Positions 1 to 7,358 of a stretch of 64,000 nucleotides of DNA are shown here, one piece after another. Below the pieces are notes generated by a model. The model saw only the letters and a program-made list of their open reading frames with translations, did no database searches and had not been told where the DNA came from. This DNA comes from Paludibacteraceae bacterium (GTDB lineage: Bacteria; Bacteroidota; Bacteroidia; Bacteroidales; Paludibacteraceae): positions 1 through 64,000 of the forward strand of contig JAFYSK010000046.1 in assembly GCA_017559385.1 (NCBI GenBank), given 5' to 3'. Every line of letters begins with the position of its first letter. The stretch's first letter is position 1. Position numbers and translations under genes: made by a program.

Positions 1-126
1 AGCACAACAGGCAAATCAAAAACAGACCAACACAAGCAACACATCAGTCAAGCAATGCGCAAATATTGGTCACAGATACCCCATAAACCTACCGACTTGA
101 GCATGGATGAATTTTTGGGCAACTAA
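1..126 (+). CDS. hypothetical protein, C-terminal fragment (partial)
   Basis: An open frame enters from the left edge and stops with TAA at 124-126, leaving 41 C-terminal residues. The tail is polar and basic, includes QAMRKYWSQIPHKP and ends DEFLGN. It is not recognised. It lies upstream of the replication gene on the same strand with a 69-nt gap that holds a small hairpin, so it is probably part of the same mobile element. It could be a mobilisation or structural protein, but nothing in the fragment decides this. Confidence 0.55.
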   Translation, partial: STTGKSKTDQHKQHISQAMRKYWSQIPHKPTDLSMDEFLGN

Positions 127-129
127 ACC

Positions 130-155
130 ACTTAACAAGGTTAAGTTTTCGGTTT
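130..155 (+). terminator. short hairpin after the partial gene
   Basis: ACTTAAC and GTTAAGT form a perfect 7-bp inverted repeat with a 3-nt loop, followed by TTTTCGGTTTTT. It fits a weak intrinsic terminator for the partial gene ending at 126. It could instead be an operator or a replication-protein site, since it stands just before the rep gene. Confidence 0.35.
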
Positions 156-158
156 TTC

Positions 159-190
159 AAGGAGGACAAATGGAAAAAATAAGAAGGTAG
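159..190 (+). promoter_or_regulatory. strong ribosome site with a 6-codon leader ORF before rep
   Basis: A perfect Shine-Dalgarno AAGGAGG (159-165) precedes ATG at 170, which opens an ORF of only six codons (MEKIRR) closed by TAG at 188-190. The replication gene begins six bases later with TTG in another frame. The arrangement suggests translational coupling or a minimal leader peptide. The alternative is that an upstream frame was broken by an indel. Confidence 0.4.
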
Positions 191-195
191 AAATA

Positions 196-1146
196 TTGAA
201 AAAAGTGATAAAATTAGATAAGATAAAAATAGTAGTAAATGAAAAATATATAACCAATATCAATGAAGATGTATTTATAACAATCATTAAAAATGGTCAG
301 ATAGTAGAATATAGATACGAGCAACAATATCCCTATCTTCTATACATTGAAAAAGACTTGATTGAGCATGAATTAGTTATAGAGTTTACGGGTAAGATAC
401 TACAAGAACAATATCCATTATTGATAAGTCAAGACACGATACACCAGTGTTTAGATAATATCAATAGACTTGGTATTTGTCATATAGAAGTTTCAAGCAT
501 AATTACCGCAGCACAAGTGGTAAAAGCAGATGTCACACAAGATATATGCTGCGGTAGTTATGAGCAACTGATAGGTTCGTTAAGAACATCCATAAAAAAC
601 CATAACAAATACTTGTCAAGGGTAGTAAATGGAACATTTGTTATAGAGAAGAACGTGGCTACCAGAAATTATAAAGTACGTATGACCATATATAACAAAG
701 CCAATGAAATGCGCATTAAAGCAAATCAAGACTTTTTGACCCTGTTACCAAACACAGAAGAAGTAACCGAATATTTCAAGGACAAAGTAAGGTTTGAATT
801 GAACTTAAATTCCAAGGATCAGATACGAAAACAACTCAGTATTAATAACACAATGTTATATGATGTATTACATAGTGATATAAACCCAATTGTAAATTTT
901 ATGGATAAAGTATTTGAAGATGAGCCAGCACCTCAAGGTTTGAAGTTACGTGACTTGGAGAGGTTAGCATTATTAAAGAAGGTAGGCATGGACATGCACA
1001 AACTTGAAATGATAGTGCGCCAGCACTCCTCTCCTAAATCTCACATATCCCAACTTATGTTACCATATAGAAACTTACTAAAGACTATTGAGTACCAAGA
1101 TACAAACTATTTACAAACAATACGAACGCTACTACTTGAGAAATAG
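196..1146 (+). CDS. replication initiation protein, Rep_trans / phage gpII-X-like
   Basis: Protein of 316 residues. The block RMTIYNKANEMR near residues 162-173, followed by VRFELNLNSKDQIRKQL, resembles the Y(D/N)KxxE and RFEL segments of Rep_trans and gene II/X replication proteins, which nick and join DNA to start rolling-circle replication of small plasmids and filamentous phages. No signal peptide or membrane segment is visible. The frame has no ATG; TTG at 196 is the likely start, with AAGGT at 185-189 as ribosome site and no better start before the in-frame stop at 142. Its neighbours are a repressor and serine recombinases, which fits a mobile element. The family call rests on motif resemblance and is moderately sure. 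Confidence 0.6.
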   Translation: MKKVIKLDKIKIVVNEKYITNINEDVFITIIKNGQIVEYRYEQQYPYLLYIEKDLIEHELVIEFTGKILQEQYPLLISQDTIHQCLDNINRLGICHIEVSSIITAAQVVKADVTQDICCGSYEQLIGSLRTSIKNHNKYLSRVVNGTFVIEKNVATRNYKVRMTIYNKANEMRIKANQDFLTLLPNTEEVTEYFKDKVRFELNLNSKDQIRKQLSINNTMLYDVLHSDINPIVNFMDKVFEDEPAPQGLKLRDLERLALLKKVGMDMHKLEMIVRQHSSPKSHISQLMLPYRNLLKTIEYQDTNYLQTIRTLLLEK

Positions 1147-1151
1147 TTATT

Positions 1152-1177
1152 GTATCAATATAAATATGATACTTTTT
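1152..1177 (+). terminator. weak terminator after rep
   Basis: GTATCA and TGATAC arms (6 bp) with a 9-nt AT-rich loop are followed by CTTTTT, eight bases after the rep stop codon. It is short but correctly placed for rep transcripts. Confidence 0.4.
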
Positions 1178-1209
1178 AATCTTTCAACAAGTAAGAAATA
1201 AGCATTACA

Positions 1210-1248
1210 AATGTGTGAATATAACCTAAAAGATTGTTTTCACACATT
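1210..1248 (-). terminator. hairpin at the 3' end of the repressor gene
   Basis: AATGTGTGAA and TTCACACATT form a perfect 10-bp inverted repeat with a 19-nt loop, directly after the stop codon of the minus-strand repressor. No long T-run follows on the minus strand, so termination is plausible but not certain. Confidence 0.4.
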
Positions 1249-1249
1249 A

Positions 1250-1558
1250 TTATTCCCAAGGAATATCATATACGGTTTTCTTATATTCTTTTTCTAATTC
1301 TTCAATAGAATTAAAGCGTATAAGTTCGTTACCAATATAAGCAATGCCATCTACTCTCCTGCTTTCACGAAATAGATTCGCAACAGGGACTTCCAGTGCA
1401 TCAGCAATTTTAATGATAGTATCAAGTTGAGGGTTACCATGTAGGGCGCGAGCCAGACTCGCAGGTTTAATACCAATTTTCTTTGACAACTCAGCTTTGC
1501 TCATGTCTCGTTCTTCACAATAGAATTTGACGTTACGTGCGAAATCATGTATAGTCAT
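1250..1558 (-). CDS. Cro/C1 (XRE) family helix-turn-helix regulator
   Basis: Small DNA-binding protein of 102 residues from ATG at 1558. Residues about 17-60 form a typical HTH_3 domain (MSKAELSKKIGIKPASLARA, then a third helix leading to IIKIADALEVPVANLF). The C-terminal 35 residues (IGNELIRFNSIEELEKEY) may mediate dimerisation. The frame stays open upstream to about 1636, but those extra residues would overlap the promoter at 1575-1605, so the start at 1558 is preferred. It is transcribed divergently from the serine recombinase at 1749 and is probably the element's maintenance repressor or an orphan antitoxin-like regulator. No toxin partner is seen beside it. Confidence 0.75.
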   Translation of the reverse strand: MTIHDFARNVKFYCEERDMSKAELSKKIGIKPASLARALHGNPQLDTIIKIADALEVPVANLFRESRRVDGIAYIGNELIRFNSIEELEKEYKKTVYDIPWE

Positions 1559-1574
1559 AATATCAAAATTTTCG

Positions 1575-1605
1575 CAAAGGTAATCAAAATAAATCAAACC
1601 AACAA
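1575..1605 (-). promoter_or_regulatory. Bacteroidota promoter for the XRE regulator
   Basis: On the minus strand -33 TTG (1603-1605) and -7 TACCTTTG (1575-1582) are 20 nt apart, an exact match to the Bacteroidota vegetative consensus, 17 nt before the start codon. Confidence 0.7.
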
Positions 1606-1674
1606 GAAAAATTTGAATAAATTCTAATAAAATCACATTTTATTCACTTAAGTTCTAATTTTATTGCTTAAAAA

Positions 1675-1706
1675 TTTGCATATATAATTAACTTTTAGTA
1701 TCTTTG
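1675..1706 (+). promoter_or_regulatory. Bacteroidota promoter for the serine recombinase
   Basis: -33 TTTG (1675-1678) and -7 TATCTTTG (1699-1706) are spaced by 20 nt, 42 nt before the recombinase start. It diverges from the repressor promoter 70-100 bp away, so the repressor may act on both. Confidence 0.7.
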
Positions 1707-1748
1707 CAGCGTTTTTAATTTACACTATACGTTAATTGATGAATCAAA

Positions 1749-2372
1749 ATGAAGAAGGTTTGTATCTATGCAAGGGTTAGCACCCAAGGACAAGACTATC
1801 AACGTCAGCTAAATGAATTACGTGAATATGCAAGTCGCATGAACTACGAGGTGGTAAGAGAGTTTAGCGAGAAAATTAGCGGTGCAAAATCGGTTGCAGA
1901 GCGCCAAGCATTGACAGAGCTATTAGATTATGCTGCGGCTAATCGAATAGACAAAGTGTTGGTTTATGAGTGCAGTCGTATTAGTCGTAGAGCGATTGAT
2001 TTCTTGCAAGTGATAGAACAACTTACACAGATGAAAGTGAGCGTGTATATCCTTCAAAATGGGTTAGAGACGCTTATGGCTGATGGTTCTGTGAACCCGA
2101 TAGCCCAATTGGTTCTTGGTATAATTGGTCAGTTCAATTCGATGGAGCGAAGTCTAATTCGTAGTCGCATGTCCAGTGGTTACCAACATTTCCGCAGCAA
2201 TGGTGGCAAAGTGGGCAGAAAAGAAGGTTACAAGAAATCAGAGGAGCAGATGCGCCAGCAGTACAACAAGGAACTATCATTACTCAAAAAGGGGTTGTCG
2301 CTGCGGAATATTCAAGCAATCACAGGTACAAGTATCAATACGTTACGAAAGTTGAAGTTGCTTATCTCTTGA
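1749..2372 (+). CDS. small serine recombinase (resolvase/invertase family)
   Basis: Protein of 207 residues with the full resolvase layout: N-terminal catalytic domain with the nucleophile in YARVSTQGQ (Ser11), the RxxR-type segment ECSRISRR, the long E-helix around FNSMERSLIRSRMSSG, and a C-terminal helix-turn-helix (LLKKGLSLRNIQAITG to TLRKLK). Length matches Tn3-type resolvases and DNA invertases. It would resolve multimers of the element or invert a segment of it. A 13-bp inverted repeat lies just downstream (2382-2437) and could be a binding site. Which reaction it performs cannot be told from sequence. Confidence 0.85.
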   Translation: MKKVCIYARVSTQGQDYQRQLNELREYASRMNYEVVREFSEKISGAKSVAERQALTELLDYAAANRIDKVLVYECSRISRRAIDFLQVIEQLTQMKVSVYILQNGLETLMADGSVNPIAQLVLGIIGQFNSMERSLIRSRMSSGYQHFRSNGGKVGRKEGYKKSEEQMRQQYNKELSLLKKGLSLRNIQAITGTSINTLRKLKLLIS

Positions 2373-2437
2373 CATTTTAATAATTTTCGTATATTTGTTA
2401 TAAAGCAATTATTTTATGTAACAGATATACGAAAATT
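2369..2437 (+). promoter_or_regulatory. promoter-like site overlapped by a 13-bp inverted repeat
   Basis: AATTTTCGTATAT (2382-2394) and its exact complement ATATACGAAAATT (2425-2437) are separated by 30 nt. The left arm overlaps a possible -7 box TATATTTG (2390-2397), with TTG at 2369-2371 an imperfect 18 nt upstream. The repeat may be an operator, a resolvase sub-site or part of the attachment region. The promoter call is weaker than the inverted repeat itself. Confidence 0.45.
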
Positions 2438-2514
2438 TATTTATAAGCATTAGTCTGCTTTGGCGACAATAAAAGTCTTTCAAATAAGTACGAAAGAGCC
2501 TAAAAGACGAATAA

Positions 2515-2556
2515 GCGGTATCGAATACCGCACCCGTGAGGGGAAAATTTCCGTAA
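2515..2556 (+). promoter_or_regulatory. structured leader before the recombinase operon
   Basis: Two small perfect hairpins stand in a row: GCGGTAT-CGA-ATACCGC (2515-2531) and CCC-GTGA-GGG, followed by GGAAAATTTCC. They end just before the start of the 59-codon ORF at 2560. They may form a structured 5' leader or part of a recombination site. No known riboswitch or RNA family was recognised. Confidence 0.35.
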
Positions 2557-2559
2557 AGG

Positions 2560-2739
2560 ATGTTAGATATAAAAAAGTACAAAGAAGATTTTGATAAGTT
2601 AGGTATATATGACGAACAAGAACAATTAGAAATACTAAACTCATTATTGCAACTCGCAATTATAACACAAAATAACTACAACAACATATATCAAGATAGT
2701 GATGACAAAGCCAATAGTACCATACAACAAGTTAAATAA
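2560..2739 (+). CDS. small hypothetical protein (59 aa) overlapping the large recombinase
   Basis: ATG at 2560 opens 59 codons, beginning MLDIKKYKEDFDKLGIYDEQ and ending IQQVK. The sequence is acidic, helical-looking, with a heptad-like LEILNSLLQLAI core. GTAAAGG lies directly before the ATG. It overlaps the start of the large serine recombinase by 38 nt in another frame, which implies translational coupling. Small proteins in this position can be recombination directionality factors, but no family was recognised, so the role is open. Confidence 0.5.
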   Translation: MLDIKKYKEDFDKLGIYDEQEQLEILNSLLQLAIITQNNYNNIYQDSDDKANSTIQQVK

Positions 2740-4342
2740 GAGAGTAGCAGCACTATGGACACGTGTATCAAGTCAAGACCAATTCAATAAGAACTGCTCA
2801 TTAGACACGCAACGAGAAACATGCGAGAGATATGCCCAAGCACACAACATAACAATTAAAAAGCATTTCGGTGCAACCTTTGAGAGTGCCAAAAGTGAGG
2901 GCAAACTCTATCAACAAATGATAAGCGAGGTAGCCAAAGATAATGAGATAAACGTAATTCTTGTTTATTCATTCGATAGATTTAGTCGTGCAGGCGATGA
3001 AGCCATTGTTACCAAAGCATTTCTTAAATCGAAAGGGATATACGTAGTATCTGCTACACAAGCCACCGATCCAGACACTGCAGCGGGCGAGTTAATGGAA
3101 AATTTGCTATTCCTATTCAATAAGTTTGAAAACCAAATGCGCAGAGATAAAACCTATGGCGGAACGATTGCAAGCCTTCAGCGTGGGGATTATTGTTTGC
3201 AATGTCCACTTGGTTATAGCCGCCACAAAGAGGGCAAGAAGTTAATAATGGAAATCAATGATGAGGGGCGTATTTTACGTAATGCTTGGGTATGGAGAGC
3301 ACAAGGGATGAGTGAAATAGATATATGTGACAAACTCAATGCTATGGGCTTAAACGTAAAATATAAACGCCTAAACCAAATACTGAAAATGCCAATCTAT
3401 TGTGGGTATATTGTACATGAGAAGCTAGAGGGTGGTCGGGTTAAAGGAAACTTTGAGCCATTGATAGATGAGGAAACTTTCAATATAGCAAATGGATTAG
3501 CTAACGTTGGATATGTAAAGCATCAAGTTAATGAGTTATATCCATTATGTGGACATGTGAGATGCGCAGATTGTGGCACTAAACTAAGTGGCTATGAAGC
3601 AAAGCAAAGACATATACACTACTACAAATGTAGCACCAAGCATTGTAAGAACAATAAAAGTCTCAAGATTATGCACATGCTATATGCGGAGTTCCTCAAA
3701 GAATTTCAACTTAAACCCGAATTAGTCCCATTGTTTCAAAAAGTCATAAGGTTGGAATTAGGACATTTTAATGAAGAACAAGATAACGAGGTAAAAACTA
3801 TCAAAGCAAATAAAACTGAAATAGAAAATAAGATAAAAAAAGTGCAAGTTAGATTAGGGTTAGGAGAAATCAGCAAAGAAATATACGATACTACAATAGG
3901 AGCATTACAAACAGAACTATATAAAATCAACACTCAACTGAATAGTTATTCTAAAAAGTTGTCGAACATTGATAAAATAGCAAATAGCATCTCTACAACC
4001 TCCTGTAAATTAGTTAGTTTGTGGAATAATGGCAATTATCAAGACAAAGTACAACTGCAAAAATTAGTCTTTCCTGAAGGTGTTTTGTGGGATAAAGTTA
4101 ATGAGAGTTTTCGAACATTGAAAATAAATAGGGTGTTTGATGTAATCCACTCATTAACTGATGATTATAATGATAAAAAAGAAAGAAGCGATAATGAAAT
4201 TTCTCCATTATCGCATCTTGTCGGGATGGCGAGATTCGAACTCACGACCTCCTGCTCCCAAAGCAGGCATTCTAACCGGGCTGAACTACATCCCGCACAC
4301 TTCCTTTTCGAAAGCGAGTGCAAAGGTACTGCTTTTTTTTGA
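2702..4342 (+). CDS. large serine recombinase (integrase)
   Basis: About 546 residues with the large serine integrase layout: catalytic resolvase domain with nucleophile in WTRVSSQDQ (near residue 23), a Recombinase domain (about 165-270, PLGYSRHKEGKKL, NAMGLNVKYKRLNQIL, MPIYCGYIVHEKL), a zinc ribbon (CADCGTKLSGYE, YKCSTKHCKN) and a lysine-rich coiled coil (about 355-430). It would integrate and excise the element. ATG 2702 is chosen; GTG 2699 is also possible. The last roughly 45 codons are not native integrase sequence: from about 4221 they translate the antisense of tRNA-Pro (MARFELTTSCSQS) and then the tRNA promoter, ending at TGA 4340. In the excised circle the frame would continue into other sequence, so the C-terminus depends on integration. 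Confidence 0.88.
   Translation: MTKPIVPYNKLNKRVAALWTRVSSQDQFNKNCSLDTQRETCERYAQAHNITIKKHFGATFESAKSEGKLYQQMISEVAKDNEINVILVYSFDRFSRAGDEAIVTKAFLKSKGIYVVSATQATDPDTAAGELMENLLFLFNKFENQMRRDKTYGGTIASLQRGDYCLQCPLGYSRHKEGKKLIMEINDEGRILRNAWVWRAQGMSEIDICDKLNAMGLNVKYKRLNQILKMPIYCGYIVHEKLEGGRVKGNFEPLIDEETFNIANGLANVGYVKHQVNELYPLCGHVRCADCGTKLSGYEAKQRHIHYYKCSTKHCKNNKSLKIMHMLYAEFLKEFQLKPELVPLFQKVIRLELGHFNEEQDNEVKTIKANKTEIENKIKKVQVRLGLGEISKEIYDTTIGALQTELYKINTQLNSYSKKLSNIDKIANSISTTSCKLVSLWNNGNYQDKVQLQKLVFPEGVLWDKVNESFRTLKINRVFDVIHSLTDDYNDKKERSDNEISPLSHLVGMARFELTTSCSQSRHSNRAELHPAHFLFESECKGTAFF
4172..4214 (-). terminator. intrinsic terminator of tRNA-Pro
   Basis: On the minus strand, seven bases after the tRNA, GCGATAATG and CATTATCGC form a perfect 9-bp stem with a 9-nt loop, followed by TTCTTTCTTTTTT. 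It lies inside the 3' part of the large recombinase frame, so part of the recombinase coding end may be host-derived sequence or the terminator may have come with the element. Confidence 0.7.
4221..4295 (-). tRNA. tRNA-Pro (anticodon TGG)
   Basis: The minus strand gives a complete 75-nt cloverleaf: acceptor stem CGGGATG/CATCCCG, D-arm GTTCAGCCCGGTTAGAAT, anticodon stem CCTGC/GCAGG around TTTGGGA (anticodon TGG), T-arm with GTTCGAATC, and discriminator A. CCA is not encoded. The gene is intact although a mobile element ends at its 3' side, so the element restored the tRNA end on insertion. It is the only tRNA found in the window. Confidence 0.95.
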
Positions 4343-4352
4343 TATGACCAAA
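4321..4352 (-). promoter_or_regulatory. promoter of tRNA-Pro
   Basis: On the minus strand -33 TTTG (4349-4352) and -7 TACCTTTG (4321-4328) are exactly 20 nt apart, 25 nt before the tRNA 5' end. Confidence 0.8.
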
Positions 4353-4422
4353 TATTTTCCAAAAAAAATGCAAAAAAAATGTAATTTGTGTTGTTTTTCT
4401 TTCATATTCCGTTTTTTTTTAG

Positions 4423-4430
4423 TAATTTTG
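4423..4430 (+). promoter_or_regulatory. -7 box before yidC
   Basis: TAATTTTG matches the Bacteroidota -7 element, 70 nt before yidC. No good -33 element was found at 20 nt upstream; a T-tract lies between. Confidence 0.5.
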
Positions 4431-4500
4431 CAAAGATTTTGCGTGTTTTGCGCAGATGGAGTAGAAATATTATAATTATTAACCCAAAATATAATTTTTG

Positions 4501-6450
4501 ATGGATAAGAATACTTGGATTGGCTTTGGCTTGATAGCCGCAGTGATCATTGGATTTTCAATTTTTAATAAGCCTTCAAAGGAGGAATTAGCCGAACGTC
4601 AGCGTGTGCAGGATTCTATAAATATTGCTATTCAGCAAGAGCAAAAGGCTAAAGAGATTTCTGAAGCTATTGCTAAACAAATGTTGGTGGAGAAAGAAGA
4701 TACTTTATCTCAAGAAGAACAAAGCATTCAACTAGCAGCTTTGTATGGTGCGTTTGCACCAGCAGCACGAGGCGCCGAAGGTGTCGTAACCCTAGAGAAT
4801 GACTTGGTTCGTATTGGTGTTAATCGTTTGGGAGGTTATATATCGAAGGCAGAGCTTAAAAATTACAAAGCTTATGGCGATTCGGTTAATCCACTATGTT
4901 TGTTTCAAACTAGATACGAAATTGATGGACTAGATACTACAGTAGTCAATGAGCAAGAGCTAAACTTTATTTTCAATACGAATAATAACCTCGTTCTAGC
5001 TACTAAGCACTTGTATTTTGAACCAATTGCTCAAAACAAGGATTCACTGTCATCTACTCTGGTTATGCGTCTGTATACTACTATTGAAAATAGTTATATA
5101 GATTTTGTATATACTTTGCCAGCAGATGATTATATGGTATCTATGAGTGTTAAGCCTCATAACATGCACCTTGTCTTGGCTCAAAATATGACATCTTTGA
5201 TGATGCAATGGGATCAAAAAATCCCTCAACAGGAGAAGGGCCGCAAGTTTGAGGAGAAATACGCGCAACTACAATATATGTTTGTAGATGGTGAAATGGA
5301 AAAACTCAAGGAACTCAAGGCGGATAGCAAGAATGAGACGTCACGTATCAAGTGGATTGCGCACAAAGATCAATTCTTCTCTACTGTAATGATTGCAAAG
5401 GATGCGTTTGAATCTGCTGAGTTGGAGTCTACTCCTATGGGTGCGCATACGCGTTACATCAAGGAGTATAAAACTAAGGCTGTACTTCCATTTGATATTA
5501 CAGGTAACAAGTCAACTGATTTAAAGTATTATCTTGGTCCTAACCACTACAATACGCTTAAAGCATACGACAAAGATGTTGTTGATGGAGAGAAGTTGCA
5601 TCTTAAGGAGTTGGTTCCATTAGGATGGAAAGTAGTGTCTTGGATTAATAAAATTCTTGTTATTCCAATGTTTGATCTCTTTACTTCATGGGGATTGCAT
5701 ATTGGAATTGTTATTCTGCTTATGACATTGGTAATCAAGTTGATACTCTTACCATTTGTGTTTGCTTCGAATAAGTCTAGTGCTAGGATGCGTGTGCTGA
5801 AACCACAATTGGATGAGATCAACGCCAAATACCCACCAGAAAAGATGCAGGAGCGTCAACAAGCAACTATGGCACTATATCAAAAAGCAGGTGTAAATCC
5901 TATGTCGGGTTGTTTGCCAATGTTGTTCCAATTCCCTGTTTTGATGGCTATGTTCTGGTTCTTACCTACAGCTATTGAGTTACGTGGCCAATCACTATTC
6001 TGGGCTGATGACTTATCTACTTATGATGCTATTTTGTCTTGGGACAAGCCTATATTCTTGTTTGGTAACCACTTGAGTCTCTTCTGTTTATTGATGACCA
6101 TTGTGAATATTATTTATACTCACATCAATATGCAAACTCAATCTGCAGGTCAAGAGATGAAGATGATGAAGTGGATGATGTACTTGATGCCTTTGATGTT
6201 CCTCTTCTTCTTTAACGATTATGCAGCGGGTTTGAGTTACTACTATTTCGTAAGTTTGCTGATTACTATTTTGCAAACCATGATTTTCCGTTGGACTACA
6301 GATGACAAAAAAGTGTTAGCGGAGATGGAAGCGAATGCAAAGAAAAAAGGTTCTGCAAAGAAATCTGGATTCGCAGCTCGTCTAGAGGCTATGCAACGCG
6401 AGCAACAGCGCATTGCTCGTGAGAATGCGAAAGCACAAATGAGAAGATAA
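4501..6450 (+). CDS. yidC: membrane protein insertase YidC
   Basis: YidC/Oxa1 inserts proteins into the inner membrane, alone or with SecYEG. The 649-residue protein starts MDKNTWIGFGLIAAVIIGFS, a membrane anchor typical of Bacteroidota YidC. A long periplasmic P1 domain follows to about residue 370, then the conserved 60KD_IMP region with several membrane segments: LGWKVVSWINKILVIPMFDL, NKSSARMRVLKPQLDEI, YPPEKMQERQQATMALYQKA and GVNPMSGCLPMLFQFPVLMA. The tail is basic (AKKKGSAKKSGFAARL), as expected for ribosome contact. ATG 4501 is preferred to the TTG just before it. Length is normal for the phylum. Confidence 0.97.
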   Translation: MDKNTWIGFGLIAAVIIGFSIFNKPSKEELAERQRVQDSINIAIQQEQKAKEISEAIAKQMLVEKEDTLSQEEQSIQLAALYGAFAPAARGAEGVVTLENDLVRIGVNRLGGYISKAELKNYKAYGDSVNPLCLFQTRYEIDGLDTTVVNEQELNFIFNTNNNLVLATKHLYFEPIAQNKDSLSSTLVMRLYTTIENSYIDFVYTLPADDYMVSMSVKPHNMHLVLAQNMTSLMMQWDQKIPQQEKGRKFEEKYAQLQYMFVDGEMEKLKELKADSKNETSRIKWIAHKDQFFSTVMIAKDAFESAELESTPMGAHTRYIKEYKTKAVLPFDITGNKSTDLKYYLGPNHYNTLKAYDKDVVDGEKLHLKELVPLGWKVVSWINKILVIPMFDLFTSWGLHIGIVILLMTLVIKLILLPFVFASNKSSARMRVLKPQLDEINAKYPPEKMQERQQATMALYQKAGVNPMSGCLPMLFQFPVLMAMFWFLPTAIELRGQSLFWADDLSTYDAILSWDKPIFLFGNHLSLFCLLMTIVNIIYTHINMQTQSAGQEMKMMKWMMYLMPLMFLFFFNDYAAGLSYYYFVSLLITILQTMIFRWTTDDKKVLAEMEANAKKKGSAKKSGFAARLEAMQREQQRIARENAKAQMRR

Positions 6451-6492
6451 TTGATAAATGACTATTCTTTTAGACTGTTAGTCAAGTAGATA

Positions 6493-7206
6493 ATGAAAAA
6501 ACTAATCGTTATATTGGCCCTGTGCTCAGCAATGAGCATGGGGCTTTTTGCTCAAAATGTTGATGCACAATCTGTTGATACAGTAGGAGATAAGTATACT
6601 TTTGGCGATTTTTTTGATGCACTGGATTTACCAACAGTACTTGGAGTAGGGTTTACTCCAAATGGGATAGAAAGTGCTACATTTAATTCTGCTATGCGTC
6701 TAGGTTGGCGTCATCATAAGAACTATGGAACATTTGTGTATATCACCTATGATACTCATTCTAATAAGTATGAATCATTAACCATTGAGGGTAGCAATAT
6801 TTCTAATGGAGAGGTGTGGTATAATGAGATAGGTATGAGTGTGGGATATCGCTTTCCTCTGGTCAAGGATATTAAAGCTTTTTATCAGGCACCATATTTT
6901 CATCCATGGGACATTTTTGTAAGTATCCAACCGGGAATATCCATTGCTACTGTTAAAAATATAACCTCTGTAGGTTCGGAACCTATATATTCTATGGAAA
7001 ATTATGACCACATTGTACCCACTTTGAAATTTTCTGCTGGAGTAGAGTGGTTTATATTTTCTAATTTTGGTGTGTTTGCAGAAGCGGCTTACACTCAGCA
7101 TCTCATGCCAACCATAATAGAGAAAGCAGCGATAAATAATCAGGATATAAAGCATCTGTCGGGCCCAATAACCTTATCGGTTGGATTGTCTTTGTTTTTC
7201 AATTAA
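6493..7206 (+). CDS. predicted outer-membrane beta-barrel protein
   Basis: Protein of 237 residues with a signal peptide (MKKLIVILALCSAMSMGLFA, cleavage probably before QNVDA). The mature part alternates polar and aromatic residues in a strand pattern (LGWRHHKNYGTFVYITYDTH, EIGMSVGYRF, FSAGVEWFIFSNFGVFAEAAY) and ends in a short strand with terminal Phe-Asn (LSVGLSLFFN). This fits a small outer-membrane barrel of the OmpA/PorT-like type. The precise family and function are unknown. It lies 42 nt after yidC and may be cotranscribed with it; a strong terminator follows. Confidence 0.6.
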   Translation: MKKLIVILALCSAMSMGLFAQNVDAQSVDTVGDKYTFGDFFDALDLPTVLGVGFTPNGIESATFNSAMRLGWRHHKNYGTFVYITYDTHSNKYESLTIEGSNISNGEVWYNEIGMSVGYRFPLVKDIKAFYQAPYFHPWDIFVSIQPGISIATVKNITSVGSEPIYSMENYDHIVPTLKFSAGVEWFIFSNFGVFAEAAYTQHLMPTIIEKAAINNQDIKHLSGPITLSVGLSLFFN

Positions 7207-7230
7207 TATTATCTCGTAATATTAAGATTT

Positions 7231-7264
7231 ATACCTCCAGCAAAACTTTTTTTGCTGGAGGTAT
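7231..7264 (+). terminator. strong hairpin between the barrel protein and dnaE
   Basis: A perfect 15-bp stem (ATACCTCCAGCAAAA and its complement) closes a 4-nt loop, 24 nt after the stop codon. Its last bases overlap the -33 element of the dnaE promoter. It closes the yidC unit. Confidence 0.8.
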
Positions 7265-7294
7265 TGCATAAGTCAAAAAAAAATTGTACTTTTG
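7264..7294 (+). promoter_or_regulatory. promoter of dnaE
   Basis: -33 TTG (7264-7266) and -7 TACTTTTG (7287-7294), 20 nt apart, give a consensus promoter with a leader of about 60 nt before dnaE. Confidence 0.75.
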
Positions 7295-7358
7295 CACACA
7301 GAATAATAAATAAAATAGATGATCATTAAACTATAAACTTTAACAACCATTTATCAGT

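Larger units (their letters stand above)
1..4220. mobile_element. right end of an integrated element at tRNA-Pro
   Basis: The segment carries a Rep_trans/gpII-like replication protein, a Cro/C1-type repressor, a small serine recombinase and a large serine recombinase, followed directly by the 3' end of tRNA-Pro. This is the content expected of an integrated plasmid or phage-like element. The large recombinase lies at the element edge and points into the tRNA. The left end and any duplicated tRNA 3' segment must lie before position 1, and no second copy of the tRNA 3' end was seen in 1-4220. The exact crossover point cannot be read from one junction, so 4220 is an approximate limit. Confidence 0.75.

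Noticed and set aside
1559-1636. Longer N-terminus of the XRE regulator
   Set aside because: The added residues would be encoded by the promoter region with consensus -33 and -7 boxes; the HTH domain needs none of them.
4161-4475. Plus-strand ORF across the tRNA-Pro region with SGWRDSNSRPPAPKAG
   Set aside because: This peptide is a well-known artefact of translating tRNA antisense; the frame is a shadow of the tRNA gene.
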